Assembly (NCBI RefSeq): GCF_009735625.1
Contig: NZ_CP046244.1
Span: 1,054,001 to 1,118,000 of the forward strand
Origin: Moorella glycerini
Lineage (GTDB): Bacteria; Bacillota; DSM-521; Neomoorellales; Neomoorellaceae
Reading direction: 5' to 3'
Length of the DNA: 64,000 bases
In this document: one piece after another, positions 7,334-15,765 of the stretch
Numbering within the stretch: the first letter of the stretch is position 1
Layout of the letters: every line of letters begins with the position of its first letter
Made by a program: the position numbers and the translations under genes
The notes under the pieces: generated by a model
Told to the model about the DNA's origin: nothing
The model's input: only the letters and a program-made list of their open reading frames with translations
Database searches by the model: none

Positions 7334-8021
7334 TCTTTGCGACGGATCAGGTTATTATTTGGTTTCAGATGACGGGCACCAGATGGTGCGGCAGTGCCGG
7401 TGCGCCGAACTGAGAAGGCAAAAGGCCCTGGTGGAACGGCTGTTCCGGCAGGCCAGGATACCCAAACGGTTTGCCGGCAAAAGGTTCGATAATTTTGAGG
7501 TTAAGCGCCAGGAGAGGGCCTGGCAGGTGGCCAAGCGGTACGCGGAGCAATACAAGACCCTAAAGGATAAGCCTCAAAACGGGCTGTGTTTTGTGGGGCC
7601 GCCGGGTACCGGCAAGAGCCACCTGGCTTATGCCATTCTAAACGAGCTTTTGCCGCAGCAGGTGGTGGCGGTGTCCGGCACGGTGCCGGACCTATTGGAC
7701 TCCCTCCGCCCCAAGGGCGGGGGCAACGCCGAAGCCGAGGATCGGCTGGAGCTTTTGAAGACGGCGGAGCTGGTGGTGCTGGATGACCTGGGGGCGGAAA
7801 GGGACTCTCCCTGGGCCACGGAAAGGATTTATTTGATTATCAACGCCAGGTACGCCGAACAGCTCCCGACCATCATTACCTCCAACCTGCCACTGGAGGA
7901 ACTGGAAACCGGCGCGGACGGCGAAGTGAACCTGGCCTGGGAACGGATTGTCTCACGGATTTGGGAAATGTGTTATGTGGTGATCATGGACGGGGACGAC
8001 TACCGGAGAAAGGATGATTGA
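7227..8021 (+). CDS. DnaC/IstB-type helicase loader ATPase
   Basis: A 264-residue AAA+ loader that would place the host DnaB helicase at transposition or replication intermediates. GTG 7227 after AAGGGGGTG restores a typical NEILPNVV motif at the N-terminus; ATG 7278 is an alternative. Cysteines before the ATPase domain (CDGSG and CRC) may bind zinc. Walker A is GPPGTGKS (124-131), Walker B LVVLDDLG (182-189), sensor I near TIITSNLP. The C-terminal end ERIVSRIWEMCYVVIM is the usual DnaC/IstB arginine-finger region. Confidence 0.88.
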   Translation: MGGPRRLNEILPNVVAGMQAAKGSVTSDKTTPCPFNLCDGSGYYLVSDDGHQMVRQCRCAELRRQKALVERLFRQARIPKRFAGKRFDNFEVKRQERAWQVAKRYAEQYKTLKDKPQNGLCFVGPPGTGKSHLAYAILNELLPQQVVAVSGTVPDLLDSLRPKGGGNAEAEDRLELLKTAELVVLDDLGAERDSPWATERIYLIINARYAEQLPTIITSNLPLEELETGADGEVNLAWERIVSRIWEMCYVVIMDGDDYRRKDD

Positions 8022-8202
8022 AATGCTTCAACCGAAAGCGGGAATGAATATATACGATGACGCAAAGTATATCAGGCTGCGGCGGACCAGGAAGAGACCG
8101 GCCCACCCGGCCCCCGCCTGGGCGTGGTGGGTGCTGGGCCTGGCCTGCGGCTATTTCATGGCCGCCCTGGCGGTGGCCCTGGCCTGGGGGCGTCTGCCTT
8201 AG
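8014..8202 (+). CDS. Small single-pass membrane protein
   Basis: A 62-residue protein from ATG 8014 (8 bp overlap with the loader gene; ATG 8023 and 8044 are alternatives). A basic stretch (RLRRTRKRPAHPAP) precedes one long hydrophobic helix (WVLGLACGYFMAALAVALAW). It would sit in the cytoplasmic membrane with N-terminus inside. Function unknown; similar small membrane proteins occur in early regions of Mu-like phages. Confidence 0.55.
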   Translation: MIEMLQPKAGMNIYDDAKYIRLRRTRKRPAHPAPAWAWWVLGLACGYFMAALAVALAWGRLP

Positions 8203-8233
8203 CAGACACCAAAACCAGGGAGGGGGAGCGGTT

Positions 8234-8671
8234 ATGGGCATGAATCGCGGGTTGTTTTCCTCGGCCAGCGATGAATGGGAAACCCCGCAGTGGTTGTTTG
8301 ACCAGTTAAACAAGGAATTTCGATTTGTCCTGGACGTTTGCGCCACTCCAGAGAACGCCAAATGCCCTTATTACTACACTAAGGAGCAAGACGCACTCAA
8401 CTGCTCCTGGGTATGGGCGAAGAACTGCTGGATGAACCCGCCTTATGGCCGCCAGATTGGCCAATGGGTCAGAAAAGCTTATGAGGAAGCAAAGGCCGGG
8501 GCTACAGTGGTCTGCCTGCTGCCAGCCCGCACGGACACAGCCTGGTGGCATGATTACTGCATGAAAGGGGAAATCCGTTTTATCCGGGGCAGGTTAAAGT
8601 TTGGCCGGAGTAAGAACAGCGCGCCATTTCCAAGTGCAATTGTGATTTTCAGACCGAGAAATGGGCGGTGA
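8234..8671 (+). CDS. Phage DNA N6-adenine methyltransferase (Dam family)
   Basis: A 145-residue methylase of the phage Dam type (PF05869 style). ATG 8234 follows AGGGGGAG. It starts with the family's DEWETPQWLFDQL motif and contains NPPYG at residues 68-72, the catalytic motif IV for N6-adenine transfer, then a C-terminal RGRLKFG motif typical of this group. It probably methylates phage DNA to evade restriction or to mark it for regulation. The stop overlaps the start region of the next gene. Confidence 0.88.
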   Translation: MGMNRGLFSSASDEWETPQWLFDQLNKEFRFVLDVCATPENAKCPYYYTKEQDALNCSWVWAKNCWMNPPYGRQIGQWVRKAYEEAKAGATVVCLLPARTDTAWWHDYCMKGEIRFIRGRLKFGRSKNSAPFPSAIVIFRPRNGR

Positions 8672-8681
8672 GGTGAAGCCG

Positions 8682-9071
8682 ATGGCCAAGATCAGCAAAG
8701 GCCAAAACGCTAAAATATGGGCTATGGCCCGGCAACTGGATCTGGACAGCGATCTGTTGCACGAGTTCGTATATAACTATACCGGCGAGAAGAGCATTGC
8801 GGCGCTGTCCAGGTCGCAGGCCGCAAAGGTGATTGATGTCATGGAATCCCGCCTGGGCAGCCGCCCGGCCAACCGGGTGAGCAAAAAGCAGCTCTGGAAG
8901 ATCCGGCAACTGGCCCGGCAGCTGGGCTGGGACGATAACCCTAAACGGCTACAGGGGTTTGTGAAAAAATACGGAGGGGTGGACAAACCAGAGTGGCTTT
9001 CCCCGGCCCAAGCCTGGAAGGTGATCGAAGGATTAAAGAAGCTGGCGGAGAGAACGGAAAACGGAGGATAA
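8682..9071 (+). CDS. Mu gp16/GemA-like protein (DUF1018 style)
   Basis: A 129-residue protein from ATG 8682 after TGAGGTGAAG; the in-frame ATG 8661 has no site. It contains two similar halves: SKGQNAKIWAMARQL... and SKKQLWKIRQLARQL..., each ending near a LS-x-AQ/SQA-x-KVI motif. The pattern 'iakqLgl...tG..S...Ls...a..vi' is typical of the gp16/GemA family, which in Mu alters host DNA supercoiling and gene expression. The duplication is visible directly; the function is inferred from the family. Confidence 0.7.
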   Translation: MAKISKGQNAKIWAMARQLDLDSDLLHEFVYNYTGEKSIAALSRSQAAKVIDVMESRLGSRPANRVSKKQLWKIRQLARQLGWDDNPKRLQGFVKKYGGVDKPEWLSPAQAWKVIEGLKKLAERTENGG

Positions 9072-9075
9072 AAAT

Positions 9076-9273
9076 ATGCCAATATGGAACAACCCACCGA
9101 AGCCCAGCCGACGGTTCGGCTGGTGCCGGTATCACCGGCTGTGGCTGACGCTGAAGCAGGCCAAGAAGGCCGGTTGTATGGAAAAAGGCTGCAAGCATTT
9201 TGAGGAAAATTTCAACCATGAACTATGGCGGCAAAGAGCGAGGCGAGGAATATGCAGTATTGACAACGGTTAA
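9076..9273 (+). CDS. Small Cys/His phage protein
   Basis: A 65-residue basic protein from ATG 9076, ribosome site GGAGG at 9063-9067. It has CRYH, CMEKGCKHF and a C-terminal cysteine, which could form one zinc site. Family unknown. It lies between the gp16-like and Mor-like genes. Confidence 0.55.
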   Translation: MPIWNNPPKPSRRFGWCRYHRLWLTLKQAKKAGCMEKGCKHFEENFNHELWRQRARRGICSIDNG

Positions 9274-9299
9274 GAAAATGGTTTAAGGTGGTGATCAGG

Positions 9300-9626
9300 A
9301 TGGCTAACGAGGGGTGGATCAAAGACTTAAAACCGGAGGATTTGCCCGAACCATACCGGGCGATCAGCGAGATGATCGGGATGGAAAATACGCTGAAGCT
9401 GGCAGACAAGTTTCAGGGGATGGCAATCTACCTGCCCAAGCTGGATGCCGTTCTGCGCAAAATCCGCGACGAGAGGATCAAGGCAGAGTTTAACGGGGCC
9501 AACTATCGCGAATTAGCCAGGAAATATGGACTTACTGAGGTATGGGTGAGGCAGCTGATCTCTTCCGACCGGGAAACCGGCCAGATTACGTTCATGGACT
9601 TTGGGCTGGCGGCCTCGGAAAAGTAA
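9300..9626 (+). CDS. Mor/C-family transcription activator
   Basis: A 108-residue activator of the Mor family. In Mu, Mor and C bind promoters without good -35 boxes and recruit sigma-70 RNA polymerase to the middle and late genes. ATG 9300 follows AAGGTGG by eight bases. The N-terminal dimerization part (LPEPYRAISEMIGMENTLKL) and the C-terminal helix-turn-helix (NYRELARKYGLTEVWVRQLI) fit the family and length. It is the last early gene before a terminator and the only Mor/C member seen here, so it may do both the Mor and C jobs for the late operon. Confidence 0.85.
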   Translation: MANEGWIKDLKPEDLPEPYRAISEMIGMENTLKLADKFQGMAIYLPKLDAVLRKIRDERIKAEFNGANYRELARKYGLTEVWVRQLISSDRETGQITFMDFGLAASEK

Positions 9627-9670
9627 TTTTCTAAAGCACTTTTTTTGAAGAACACAGGCAATTAAAGGTA

Positions 9671-9702
9671 AAATCCCAGTAAAGGCTGGGATTTTTCTTT
9701 TT
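9671..9702 (+). terminator. Intrinsic terminator between early and late genes
   Basis: AAATCCCAG (9671-9679) pairs with CTGGGATTT (9686-9694) around TAAAGG, followed by a T-rich run. It ends the early operon after the Mor-like gene. Late transcription must start at or past it, possibly from an activator-dependent promoter with TAAAAT at 9669-9674; no -35 box is visible, as expected for a Mor/C-dependent start. Confidence 0.8.
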
Positions 9703-9722
9703 GCCCGCAAGGAGGTTTAGCA

Positions 9723-10049
9723 GTGAACGTACCGCCGGAAATCGCCCCCTGGTTTATATCCGTCCTGCTTACAATACTGTCCGCAGCTCTTGGAGTTGTC
9801 GGATACCTGCTCAAGGATATAAGGGCCGGGATGAAAGACAACGAAAAGGAACAGAACGAGCGCATTGAGTTGCTAAAAAGAGAAATGGCCGATTTTAAGG
9901 CCAACATGCCCAAGGAATATGTGTTGAGGGACGATTTTGTCCGGGCCATTGCCGGGCTTGACCACAAGCTGGACCGCATGGCCAGGGAGGTTTCCATCAT
10001 CAATAGTTCCCTCAATAAACTTATAGGAACACGAGGTGACGGCAGATGA
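9723..10049 (+). CDS. Membrane-anchored coiled-coil protein, first late gene
   Basis: A 108-residue protein, GTG 9723 after CAAGGAGG. One N-terminal membrane helix (WFISVLLTILSAALGVVGYL) is followed by a charged coiled coil (KDNEKEQNERIELLKREMAD) and a second helical region. The layout resembles XhlA/spanin-like or unknown membrane coiled-coil proteins that Mu-like phages keep before the terminase genes. A lysis or membrane-stress role is possible but unproven. Confidence 0.65.
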   Translation: MNVPPEIAPWFISVLLTILSAALGVVGYLLKDIRAGMKDNEKEQNERIELLKREMADFKANMPKEYVLRDDFVRAIAGLDHKLDRMAREVSIINSSLNKLIGTRGDGR

Positions 10050-10357
10050 AGATTAGCGAAGCCAAGGAACTGAGGGGCTTCATTTTGAGCATGTGCAAGG
10101 TAAATTATCCCCACGGCTGCAGCGAACAACTGGTGCAGATAACGGTCAGCGAAAATGATTTTTCCGCCTCCCCGGCCCTGCTGGCGGGGCATTTTGAGTA
10201 CCTGGAGGAAAAAGGCTATGTCCGGGTGGAAGAGTCCCGTAATGATAAACTGGGCATTTCCCGGCGGGTGATCTATATCACCGCCAAAGGAATTGACCTG
10301 CTGGAGGGCAATATACCGCCGGATCCCGGCATCCTGCTGCCGGTATGGAGTGATTGA
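10046..10357 (+). CDS. Winged-helix protein (gp26-like position)
   Basis: A 103-residue protein, ATG 10046 overlapping the previous gene by 4 bp. The helix pattern plus the wing (EYLEEKGYVRVEES...GISRRVIYITAKGIDLLEG) is a typical winged helix, similar to PadR/MarR-like small phage proteins. It sits where Mu gp26 lies, just before the small terminase candidate. It probably binds DNA, perhaps in packaging or late control. Confidence 0.65.
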   Translation: MKISEAKELRGFILSMCKVNYPHGCSEQLVQITVSENDFSASPALLAGHFEYLEEKGYVRVEESRNDKLGISRRVIYITAKGIDLLEGNIPPDPGILLPVWSD

Positions 10358-10358
10358 A

Positions 10359-10907
10359 TTGGCAAGGGCGAGACGAAAACACCACAAAATTACCCAGCTC
10401 CCATCCGAAATTGTGGAAGAGGTAAACAGGCTGCTGGTAAACGGCGAGACCTACGAGGGAATTGCCCAGTGGCTGCGCCAAAAGGGCCATGAGGTCGGCA
10501 AGTCGTCGGTGGGACGTTACAGCAAGGATTTTCTTAACCGCCTGGAACGGCTGCGCGTTGTGCGGGACCAGGCCAAGGCCATCGTGGAAGATGACCCGGA
10601 CGCCCCGGCCACCCAAATGGCGGAGGCTGCCAATAACCTGGCCATGCAATTAGTAATGGAAATTCTCATGGAGGCCGACATCGGCAGCTTGAAGGGGGAA
10701 AAACTGAGCCGGGTGCTCAAAGCGGCGGCGCAGCTGCAGCGGTCCAGCGTGGCCATCGAGAAGTTAAAGATGGAGTTCAATAAAGGGGTAGCGGCTGCCG
10801 TAGCCCGGCTGAAGGAGGAACTGCAAAGGGAACTGAAAGAACAGCCGGAACTGCTGCGCCAGCTGGAGCAGCTGGTGGATAAGGCCGAGAAGCAGGTGGT
10901 CAAGTAA
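10359..10907 (+). CDS. Small terminase-like protein (Mu gp27, DUF3486)
   Basis: A 182-residue protein that probably recognises phage DNA for packaging. TTG 10359 is eight bases after GGAG; GTG 10350 is possible. The N-terminus is a basic helix-turn-helix (LPSEIVEEVNRLLVNGETYE, then GIAQWLRQKG and SKSSVGRY-like recognition helix), followed by long helices. Order and composition match Mu gp27, thought to be the small terminase. The stop overlaps the large terminase start (TAATG). Confidence 0.8.
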   Translation: MARARRKHHKITQLPSEIVEEVNRLLVNGETYEGIAQWLRQKGHEVGKSSVGRYSKDFLNRLERLRVVRDQAKAIVEDDPDAPATQMAEAANNLAMQLVMEILMEADIGSLKGEKLSRVLKAAAQLQRSSVAIEKLKMEFNKGVAAAVARLKEELQRELKEQPELLRQLEQLVDKAEKQVVK

Positions 10908-12538
10908 TGCTCCTGGAGGAACTGATTGGCGGTAGGAACAAAGCGGAACTGGGACTGGAATTCCTGGAGTGGTGCGAAAAACATATCATCCTGGATAACG
11001 GGAGAAGGTTTTCCCTGGAACGGCGGGCAGCCCTGAAGGAAATCTATACCGACATTGCCCACCCCACCATCTCGGTACTGAAGGGTGCCCAGGTGGGGCT
11101 GTCCACCTGGGGTATCGGGTTCTCCCTCTGGCTGGTAGACCAGAAGGGTAAAAACGCCATCTACTACCTGCCCAATAATCAGTTCGCCAACAGGTTTGGG
11201 GCTACCAGGTTTAACCCATATATCAACCGGTCGGAATACCTGCGCAACCGCCTGCAGTCTACTGACCAGGCGGGGTTAAAAGAAATAGACACCCACTTCT
11301 TATACATCCTGGGGCTATTCAACGTCTCCGGCGCGATCTCCATCCCCAGTGACTGCAACCTTTATGACGAGGTGGACGTGCTGAATCCGGAAAACATGGA
11401 GTGGGCGCAGGACAGGATTTCCGCCTCGGAACTGGGCTGGCAAAGGTATTTTTCGGTGGGGATGATACCCGGCGAGGGGATTGATGAGCGCTACCAGGCT
11501 TCGGATAAGAGGAAATGGGTGGTGACCTGCCAGGCTTGCGGCAAGGAGCAGATCATTGAAGACGAGTTCCCGGAGAATATGGTGAAAAAGGGCGGCCAAG
11601 TCTACCTGGTTTGCATTAGATGCGGCAGGCCCATCGATGTGGAAAACGGACGCTGGGTGGCGGAGGAACCTTCCCGCAGCGACGAACACCGGGGATACCG
11701 GGTGCCGCAGCTGATTATCCCCGGCCTGAAACTGGATATTATCTGGCGGCGCTGGCAGGATGCCAAGGACAAGCCCTCCAAGCGGGCCAAGTTCAATTGC
11801 TCTGTGCTGGCCAAGCCGGATGCGGGAAACATGCAGCCCATTGACCAGGAAGTGCTCAACCGGGCTACAATGGCGTTGCAGTATTACATGCAGTCCCGCT
11901 CTGACGAACCGACGGTTATGGGCATCGACGTCGGCGATTATTGCCACCTGGCCGTTGTCCAGCCTCTGCAGAACGGGGTGCTGAAAGCCATTTACTTTGA
12001 GGAAGTCCTGGTGGACGAACTGGTCAACCGGGCCGTACTGCTGGAGGAACGTTTTAACGTCATAGGGACGGTAATCGACGCCATGCCCTACAAGACCGAA
12101 AGCAAGAGGCTGGTCCGGGCGCTGAAGCGCTCCGCCTGGATCCAATATTTCAAAGGCACTTCCCTCCAGGAGAAGGAAGAGGGTGAGAACGAGAAAGCGG
12201 TGCCGGTAATCACGGTGGACAGGGACGACAGCCTGGATAATACCACCGACATGTTTGCTGAGAACCCGCCCAAGTACCTGCTGCCGCTGCCCAGGGACGA
12301 GCAGGAAGAAGAAACCTTGCAGGCGGTCCACCGCCACCTGCGGAAGCTGGTCAAGGAAAAGAGGGTTACCAATTCCGGGGATGTGGTGATCAACTACAAG
12401 CGCAACGTGGAAAACCACTACGGCATGGCGCTGAACTCGGCAAGGATTGCGGCCACAATGGTTCACGGCAGCGGCTTTGGAGGGCTTCTCTCCGCCGGGA
12501 TGCGCAAAATATACGACGCGTTAAGGGGATACGACTGA
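10907..12538 (+). CDS. Terminase large subunit (Mu gp28-like)
   Basis: The 543-residue packaging motor and nuclease. The ATPase part shows a Walker A-like KGAQVGLST (59-67) and Walker B end NLYDEVD (D154, E155). An internal zinc site (C208, C211, C236, C239), as in GpA-type terminases, precedes the nuclease domain, whose first acidic residues are in MGIDVGDY (D341, D344) and a further one in VIDAMP. It cuts and pumps DNA into proheads, by headful packaging if Mu-like. It overlaps the portal gene by 1 bp. Confidence 0.92.
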   Translation: MLLEELIGGRNKAELGLEFLEWCEKHIILDNGRRFSLERRAALKEIYTDIAHPTISVLKGAQVGLSTWGIGFSLWLVDQKGKNAIYYLPNNQFANRFGATRFNPYINRSEYLRNRLQSTDQAGLKEIDTHFLYILGLFNVSGAISIPSDCNLYDEVDVLNPENMEWAQDRISASELGWQRYFSVGMIPGEGIDERYQASDKRKWVVTCQACGKEQIIEDEFPENMVKKGGQVYLVCIRCGRPIDVENGRWVAEEPSRSDEHRGYRVPQLIIPGLKLDIIWRRWQDAKDKPSKRAKFNCSVLAKPDAGNMQPIDQEVLNRATMALQYYMQSRSDEPTVMGIDVGDYCHLAVVQPLQNGVLKAIYFEEVLVDELVNRAVLLEERFNVIGTVIDAMPYKTESKRLVRALKRSAWIQYFKGTSLQEKEEGENEKAVPVITVDRDDSLDNTTDMFAENPPKYLLPLPRDEQEEETLQAVHRHLRKLVKEKRVTNSGDVVINYKRNVENHYGMALNSARIAATMVHGSGFGGLLSAGMRKIYDALRGYD

Positions 12539-14766
12539 TGATCTTGGGGCCGGACGGAAAACCCATTAAAAAACCAATGGAGAGCGAGATCGCGGCGCTC
12601 AGCAGCGACCCTTGGAGCAGCTTCCTGAAGGTGCTGCCCAACCCGGACCTGATCCTGCAAAAGACGGGCCGGTCCGTGGAGGTCTACGAGGAAATGAAAA
12701 ACGACGCCCACATCTGGGCCTGCATGACCTCCCGGAAGTCGGGGGTGCTGTCAAAAAACTGGGACGTCCTCCCGGCTTCCCAGGACGACAGGGATAAAGA
12801 GATCGCCGATTTCGTCAAGAAGAACCTGGAGGGGCTGAACTTTGAGCAGGACCTGCGGCAAATGCTGGACGCGGTGTTCGAGGGGTTCCGGGTGCATGAA
12901 GTCATTTGGGAACCCCGGGGCGGCAAGTGGTGGATAAAGAGCCTGAAAGCCCGCCCCCAGCGGCGGTTCACTTTCGGCACCGACGGCAGCCTGCGGCTGG
13001 TCACCGCCGCCAGCCTGGACGGCGAACCGGTGCCGGGGGCCAAGTTTCTCCTGGTCCAGCATGAGGCCGATGATGATTACAACCCTTACGGGGTGCGGCT
13101 GTTCTCTAAATGTTACTGGCCCTGGACGTTCAAAAAGCACGGGTTCAAGTTTTGGGCCATCTTTACGGAGAAATACGGCATACCGACGGCAGTGGGCAAG
13201 CACCCGCCGGGGATCCCGGAGCAAGAAAAGCAGGAACTGTTAAATGCCCTCCTGGCCATCGTCCAGGATGCGGCCATCGCCATACCCAACAACGCCGAAA
13301 TAGAATTCAAGGAAGCTAAAGGCGAAAAGGCGGCTATTCACGAGCTGTTTATCAATTTCTGCAACCAGGAAATCAGCAAGGCCATTTTAAGCCAGACCCT
13401 GACCACGGAAATCGGCGACCGGGGCAGTTATTCGGCAGCCAAGGTCCATGAGGATGTCAAGCAAGAGATAGTCGAGGCCGACGCCAAGATGGTGATGACG
13501 GCGGTCAACACCCAACTGGTGCGCTGGCTGGTGGATTTTAACTACGGTCCCCAGGAAGAATACCCCCGCTTCGTTATCTTCTACGAAGAGGAGGAGATCA
13601 ACCGCGACCGGGCCGAGCGGGACAAGATCCTAGTGATGGACCTGGGCCTGCCCACCAGCGTGGACTATTTCTATGACAAATACAATATCCCCCGCCCCGG
13701 TGACGACGAGGAACTGCTGGTGGTGCCCAGCCGGGCGACGGCGCTGCCGCCGGTGCAAATGTCACAGGATTTCTCACAGGCGGCGAAACGGGCCGTGAAA
13801 GTGGACTTTGCCGAGGATGACCTGAAAATCATGGCCCGTGGCGACGTCCTGGAGAGTTTCTACCAAAAGGCTTTGGAAGGGGGCAGGAAGGCATACGGAC
13901 GCCTGATGGACAACCTGAAGGAGCAAATCAGTTCCTGGGACTCCTTCGATGATGCGGACAATCTCAAGGCCGGGGTTGAAGCGGTGGAGAACCTGGCCGC
14001 TTACCTGACGGATACCGCCCTCACCGGCTATATGCTGGGCGAATATGACGCCTGGCAGGACTACAAGCAAGCCCTCCAGGAAAAGGACTTTGCCGAGGGG
14101 CTGGAGATCAGGGTCACCCCCCTGCCCCTCCAGGAGGCGCTGGACTATTTCGCCAGGCTGATGCCGGTGGACGCCGACGAGTATAAAAAGCTGGAGCAAG
14201 AGCTGCGGGCCAAGTATTTCACCATCTCCAGAGTGGAAGGCCGCGAGATGGTGGAGAAAATCAAGGGCTATGTGCAGGAGGCCATGGAACAGGGCCAGCC
14301 CCTGGAGGAATTCAAGCAAAATGTTGACCGCCTTTTCGAGCGCATGGGCATGGGCCAGGCCGACCCGTGGCACCTGGAAACGGTGTTCAGGACCAACGTC
14401 CAGACGGCCTACGGCGCTGGCCACTGGGAAAAGCTCAACGACCCGCTTTTAGCGGATATGTTCCCCTACTACCGCTATTCGGCGGTGCTGGACAGCCGGA
14501 CGCGGGATACTCACCGGGCCATGCACGGCTACATCGCCAGGCGGGATGACCCCATCTGGAATGAATGGTGGCCGCCCAACGGCTTCCGCTGCCGCTGCGG
14601 CGTCGTGGCCATCAACAAGTACCGGGCGGCCAGGGAGGGCATCAAACCTTCGGCACCGCCCAAAGTCGCGCCCGACCAGGGGTTTGCCCGCAACCCCGGA
14701 CGGGCCTTGAGGGAGGTGCCTGACAACATCAAGGAAAAGGCTGACTTCTACCAGATAACAGCTTGA
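12538..14766 (+). CDS. Portal protein fused to MuF head-morphogenesis domain
   Basis: A 742-residue fusion of two proteins that are separate in Mu (gp29 and gp30). Residues 1 to about 430 are a DUF935-type portal: VYEEMKNDAHIWACMTSRKS near the start, YNPYGVRLFSKCYWPW and the EKYGIPTAVGKHP core. After a linker (about 430-500) comes a MuF/SPP1 gp7 domain, with FRTNVQTAYGAG, then DSRTRDTHRAMHG (from D652), the PPNGF region and C685-R-C687. The portal forms the DNA entry ring; MuF proteins bind the portal and some carry toxin domains, but none is seen here. One frame spans both with no internal stop. Confidence 0.9.
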   Translation: MILGPDGKPIKKPMESEIAALSSDPWSSFLKVLPNPDLILQKTGRSVEVYEEMKNDAHIWACMTSRKSGVLSKNWDVLPASQDDRDKEIADFVKKNLEGLNFEQDLRQMLDAVFEGFRVHEVIWEPRGGKWWIKSLKARPQRRFTFGTDGSLRLVTAASLDGEPVPGAKFLLVQHEADDDYNPYGVRLFSKCYWPWTFKKHGFKFWAIFTEKYGIPTAVGKHPPGIPEQEKQELLNALLAIVQDAAIAIPNNAEIEFKEAKGEKAAIHELFINFCNQEISKAILSQTLTTEIGDRGSYSAAKVHEDVKQEIVEADAKMVMTAVNTQLVRWLVDFNYGPQEEYPRFVIFYEEEEINRDRAERDKILVMDLGLPTSVDYFYDKYNIPRPGDDEELLVVPSRATALPPVQMSQDFSQAAKRAVKVDFAEDDLKIMARGDVLESFYQKALEGGRKAYGRLMDNLKEQISSWDSFDDADNLKAGVEAVENLAAYLTDTALTGYMLGEYDAWQDYKQALQEKDFAEGLEIRVTPLPLQEALDYFARLMPVDADEYKKLEQELRAKYFTISRVEGREMVEKIKGYVQEAMEQGQPLEEFKQNVDRLFERMGMGQADPWHLETVFRTNVQTAYGAGHWEKLNDPLLADMFPYYRYSAVLDSRTRDTHRAMHGYIARRDDPIWNEWWPPNGFRCRCGVVAINKYRAAREGIKPSAPPKVAPDQGFARNPGRALREVPDNIKEKADFYQITA

Positions 14767-14782
14767 TTGGAGGGATGCAAAA

Positions 14783-15730
14783 TTGGGCAAGTGGTACGAG
14801 ATTTGGCGGGCCGGGAAATACCCGCAGGGAGAGTTCACCGAGGAAGACGTGCAGCAGATAGTTGACAACTACGACCCCAGGGTGGAAGAAGCCCCGATTG
14901 TGCTGGGCCACCCGAAAAACAACGACCCAGCCTTCGGTTGGGTGGAGGCCCTGGCCAGGAAAGGCCCCCTGCTGCTAGCCAAGTTTAAGCAGGTGGTGCC
15001 GGAGTTCGCTGAAGCGGTCAATGCCGGGCGGTACAAGAAGGTGTCGGTGCGCCTGGCTAAGGACGAGAAGAAGGGCTGGATGCTCAAACATGTGGGCTTT
15101 TTGGGAGCGGCCCTCCCGCAAGTGCAGGGACTGGCCCCCATCACCTTCAGCGGCGATGACGGCGGCCTGGATCTGGAGTGCGATTTTGACGGCGGCACCG
15201 ACAAAAACCATCATGAGGAGGTAAAGCAAATGGGTGACAAGGAAAAGGAAGCCCTCAAGGAGCAAATCCGCAAAGAAATAGAGGCCGAGTTCGCGGAAAA
15301 GAGCAAGACCCTGGAACAGCGGCTAGCGGAGAGCGAAGCCAAGCGCAAGAAAGCGGAGTTCACCGCTTTTGTGGAAAAGCATAAGGCCAAGATACCCACG
15401 GCGGTGCAGCCCGGCCTGGTGGAGTTCATGACCAGCCTGCCGGACAAAGAAGATACAGTGGAGTTTACGGCCAAGGAAGGCGACAAGGAAAAACAGGTCA
15501 AACAGTCCCCGCTGGCCTTCTTCCAGGACTTCATCAGCAAGCTGCCGGATTATTCGTACCTGTTCAAGGAGATCGCTTCCGGGGAAGAGGGCAAGACCCG
15601 CCGGGAGGAAAAGGATTTCGCCGGGGTCCAGGTTGATGAGGAGCGGATGGAACTGCACCGCAAGGCTCTGGATTTCATGGAAAAGAACAAGGTGTCCTAT
15701 GAAGAGGCCCTGGTTGCGGTGAGCGATTAA
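14783..15730 (+). CDS. Prohead protease with C-terminal scaffold (Mu I-like)
   Basis: A 315-residue protein from TTG 14783, eight bases after TGGAGGG. The N-terminal ~145 residues match the Mu I protease family (IVLGHPKNNDPAFGWVEAL, then KKVSVRLAKDE), which trims scaffold and head proteins. The C-terminal half is a highly charged coiled coil typical of a scaffold. An independent internal start inside the same frame (see 15230) would make the scaffold alone, as with Mu I/Z. Confidence 0.85.
   Translation: MGKWYEIWRAGKYPQGEFTEEDVQQIVDNYDPRVEEAPIVLGHPKNNDPAFGWVEALARKGPLLLAKFKQVVPEFAEAVNAGRYKKVSVRLAKDEKKGWMLKHVGFLGAALPQVQGLAPITFSGDDGGLDLECDFDGGTDKNHHEEVKQMGDKEKEALKEQIRKEIEAEFAEKSKTLEQRLAESEAKRKKAEFTAFVEKHKAKIPTAVQPGLVEFMTSLPDKEDTVEFTAKEGDKEKQVKQSPLAFFQDFISKLPDYSYLFKEIASGEEGKTRREEKDFAGVQVDEERMELHRKALDFMEKNKVSYEEALVAVSD
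15230..15730 (+). CDS. Internal scaffold start (Z-like), nested in protease gene
   Basis: In frame with the protease gene, ATG 15230 (codon 150) lies seven to eight bases after a near-perfect GAGGAGGT (15214-15221). Translation would give a 166-residue scaffold-only protein starting MGDKEKEAL. The site is as strong as any true start in the operon, in the middle of a coding frame, and at the exact domain border. This mirrors the nested Mu I/Z and lambda C/Nu3 pairs. Confidence 0.75.
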   Translation: MGDKEKEALKEQIRKEIEAEFAEKSKTLEQRLAESEAKRKKAEFTAFVEKHKAKIPTAVQPGLVEFMTSLPDKEDTVEFTAKEGDKEKQVKQSPLAFFQDFISKLPDYSYLFKEIASGEEGKTRREEKDFAGVQVDEERMELHRKALDFMEKNKVSYEEALVAVSD

Positions 15731-15765
15731 GGGAACAAACTCTCAAAAAGTGAGGAGGAAAGGCT

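Noticed and set aside
11315-12466. Long antisense frame (383 codons) opposite the large terminase
   Set aside because: It is a GC-rich shadow of the terminase gene with low-complexity His/Leu/Gln content and no start site. Similar shadows opposite other genes were ignored.
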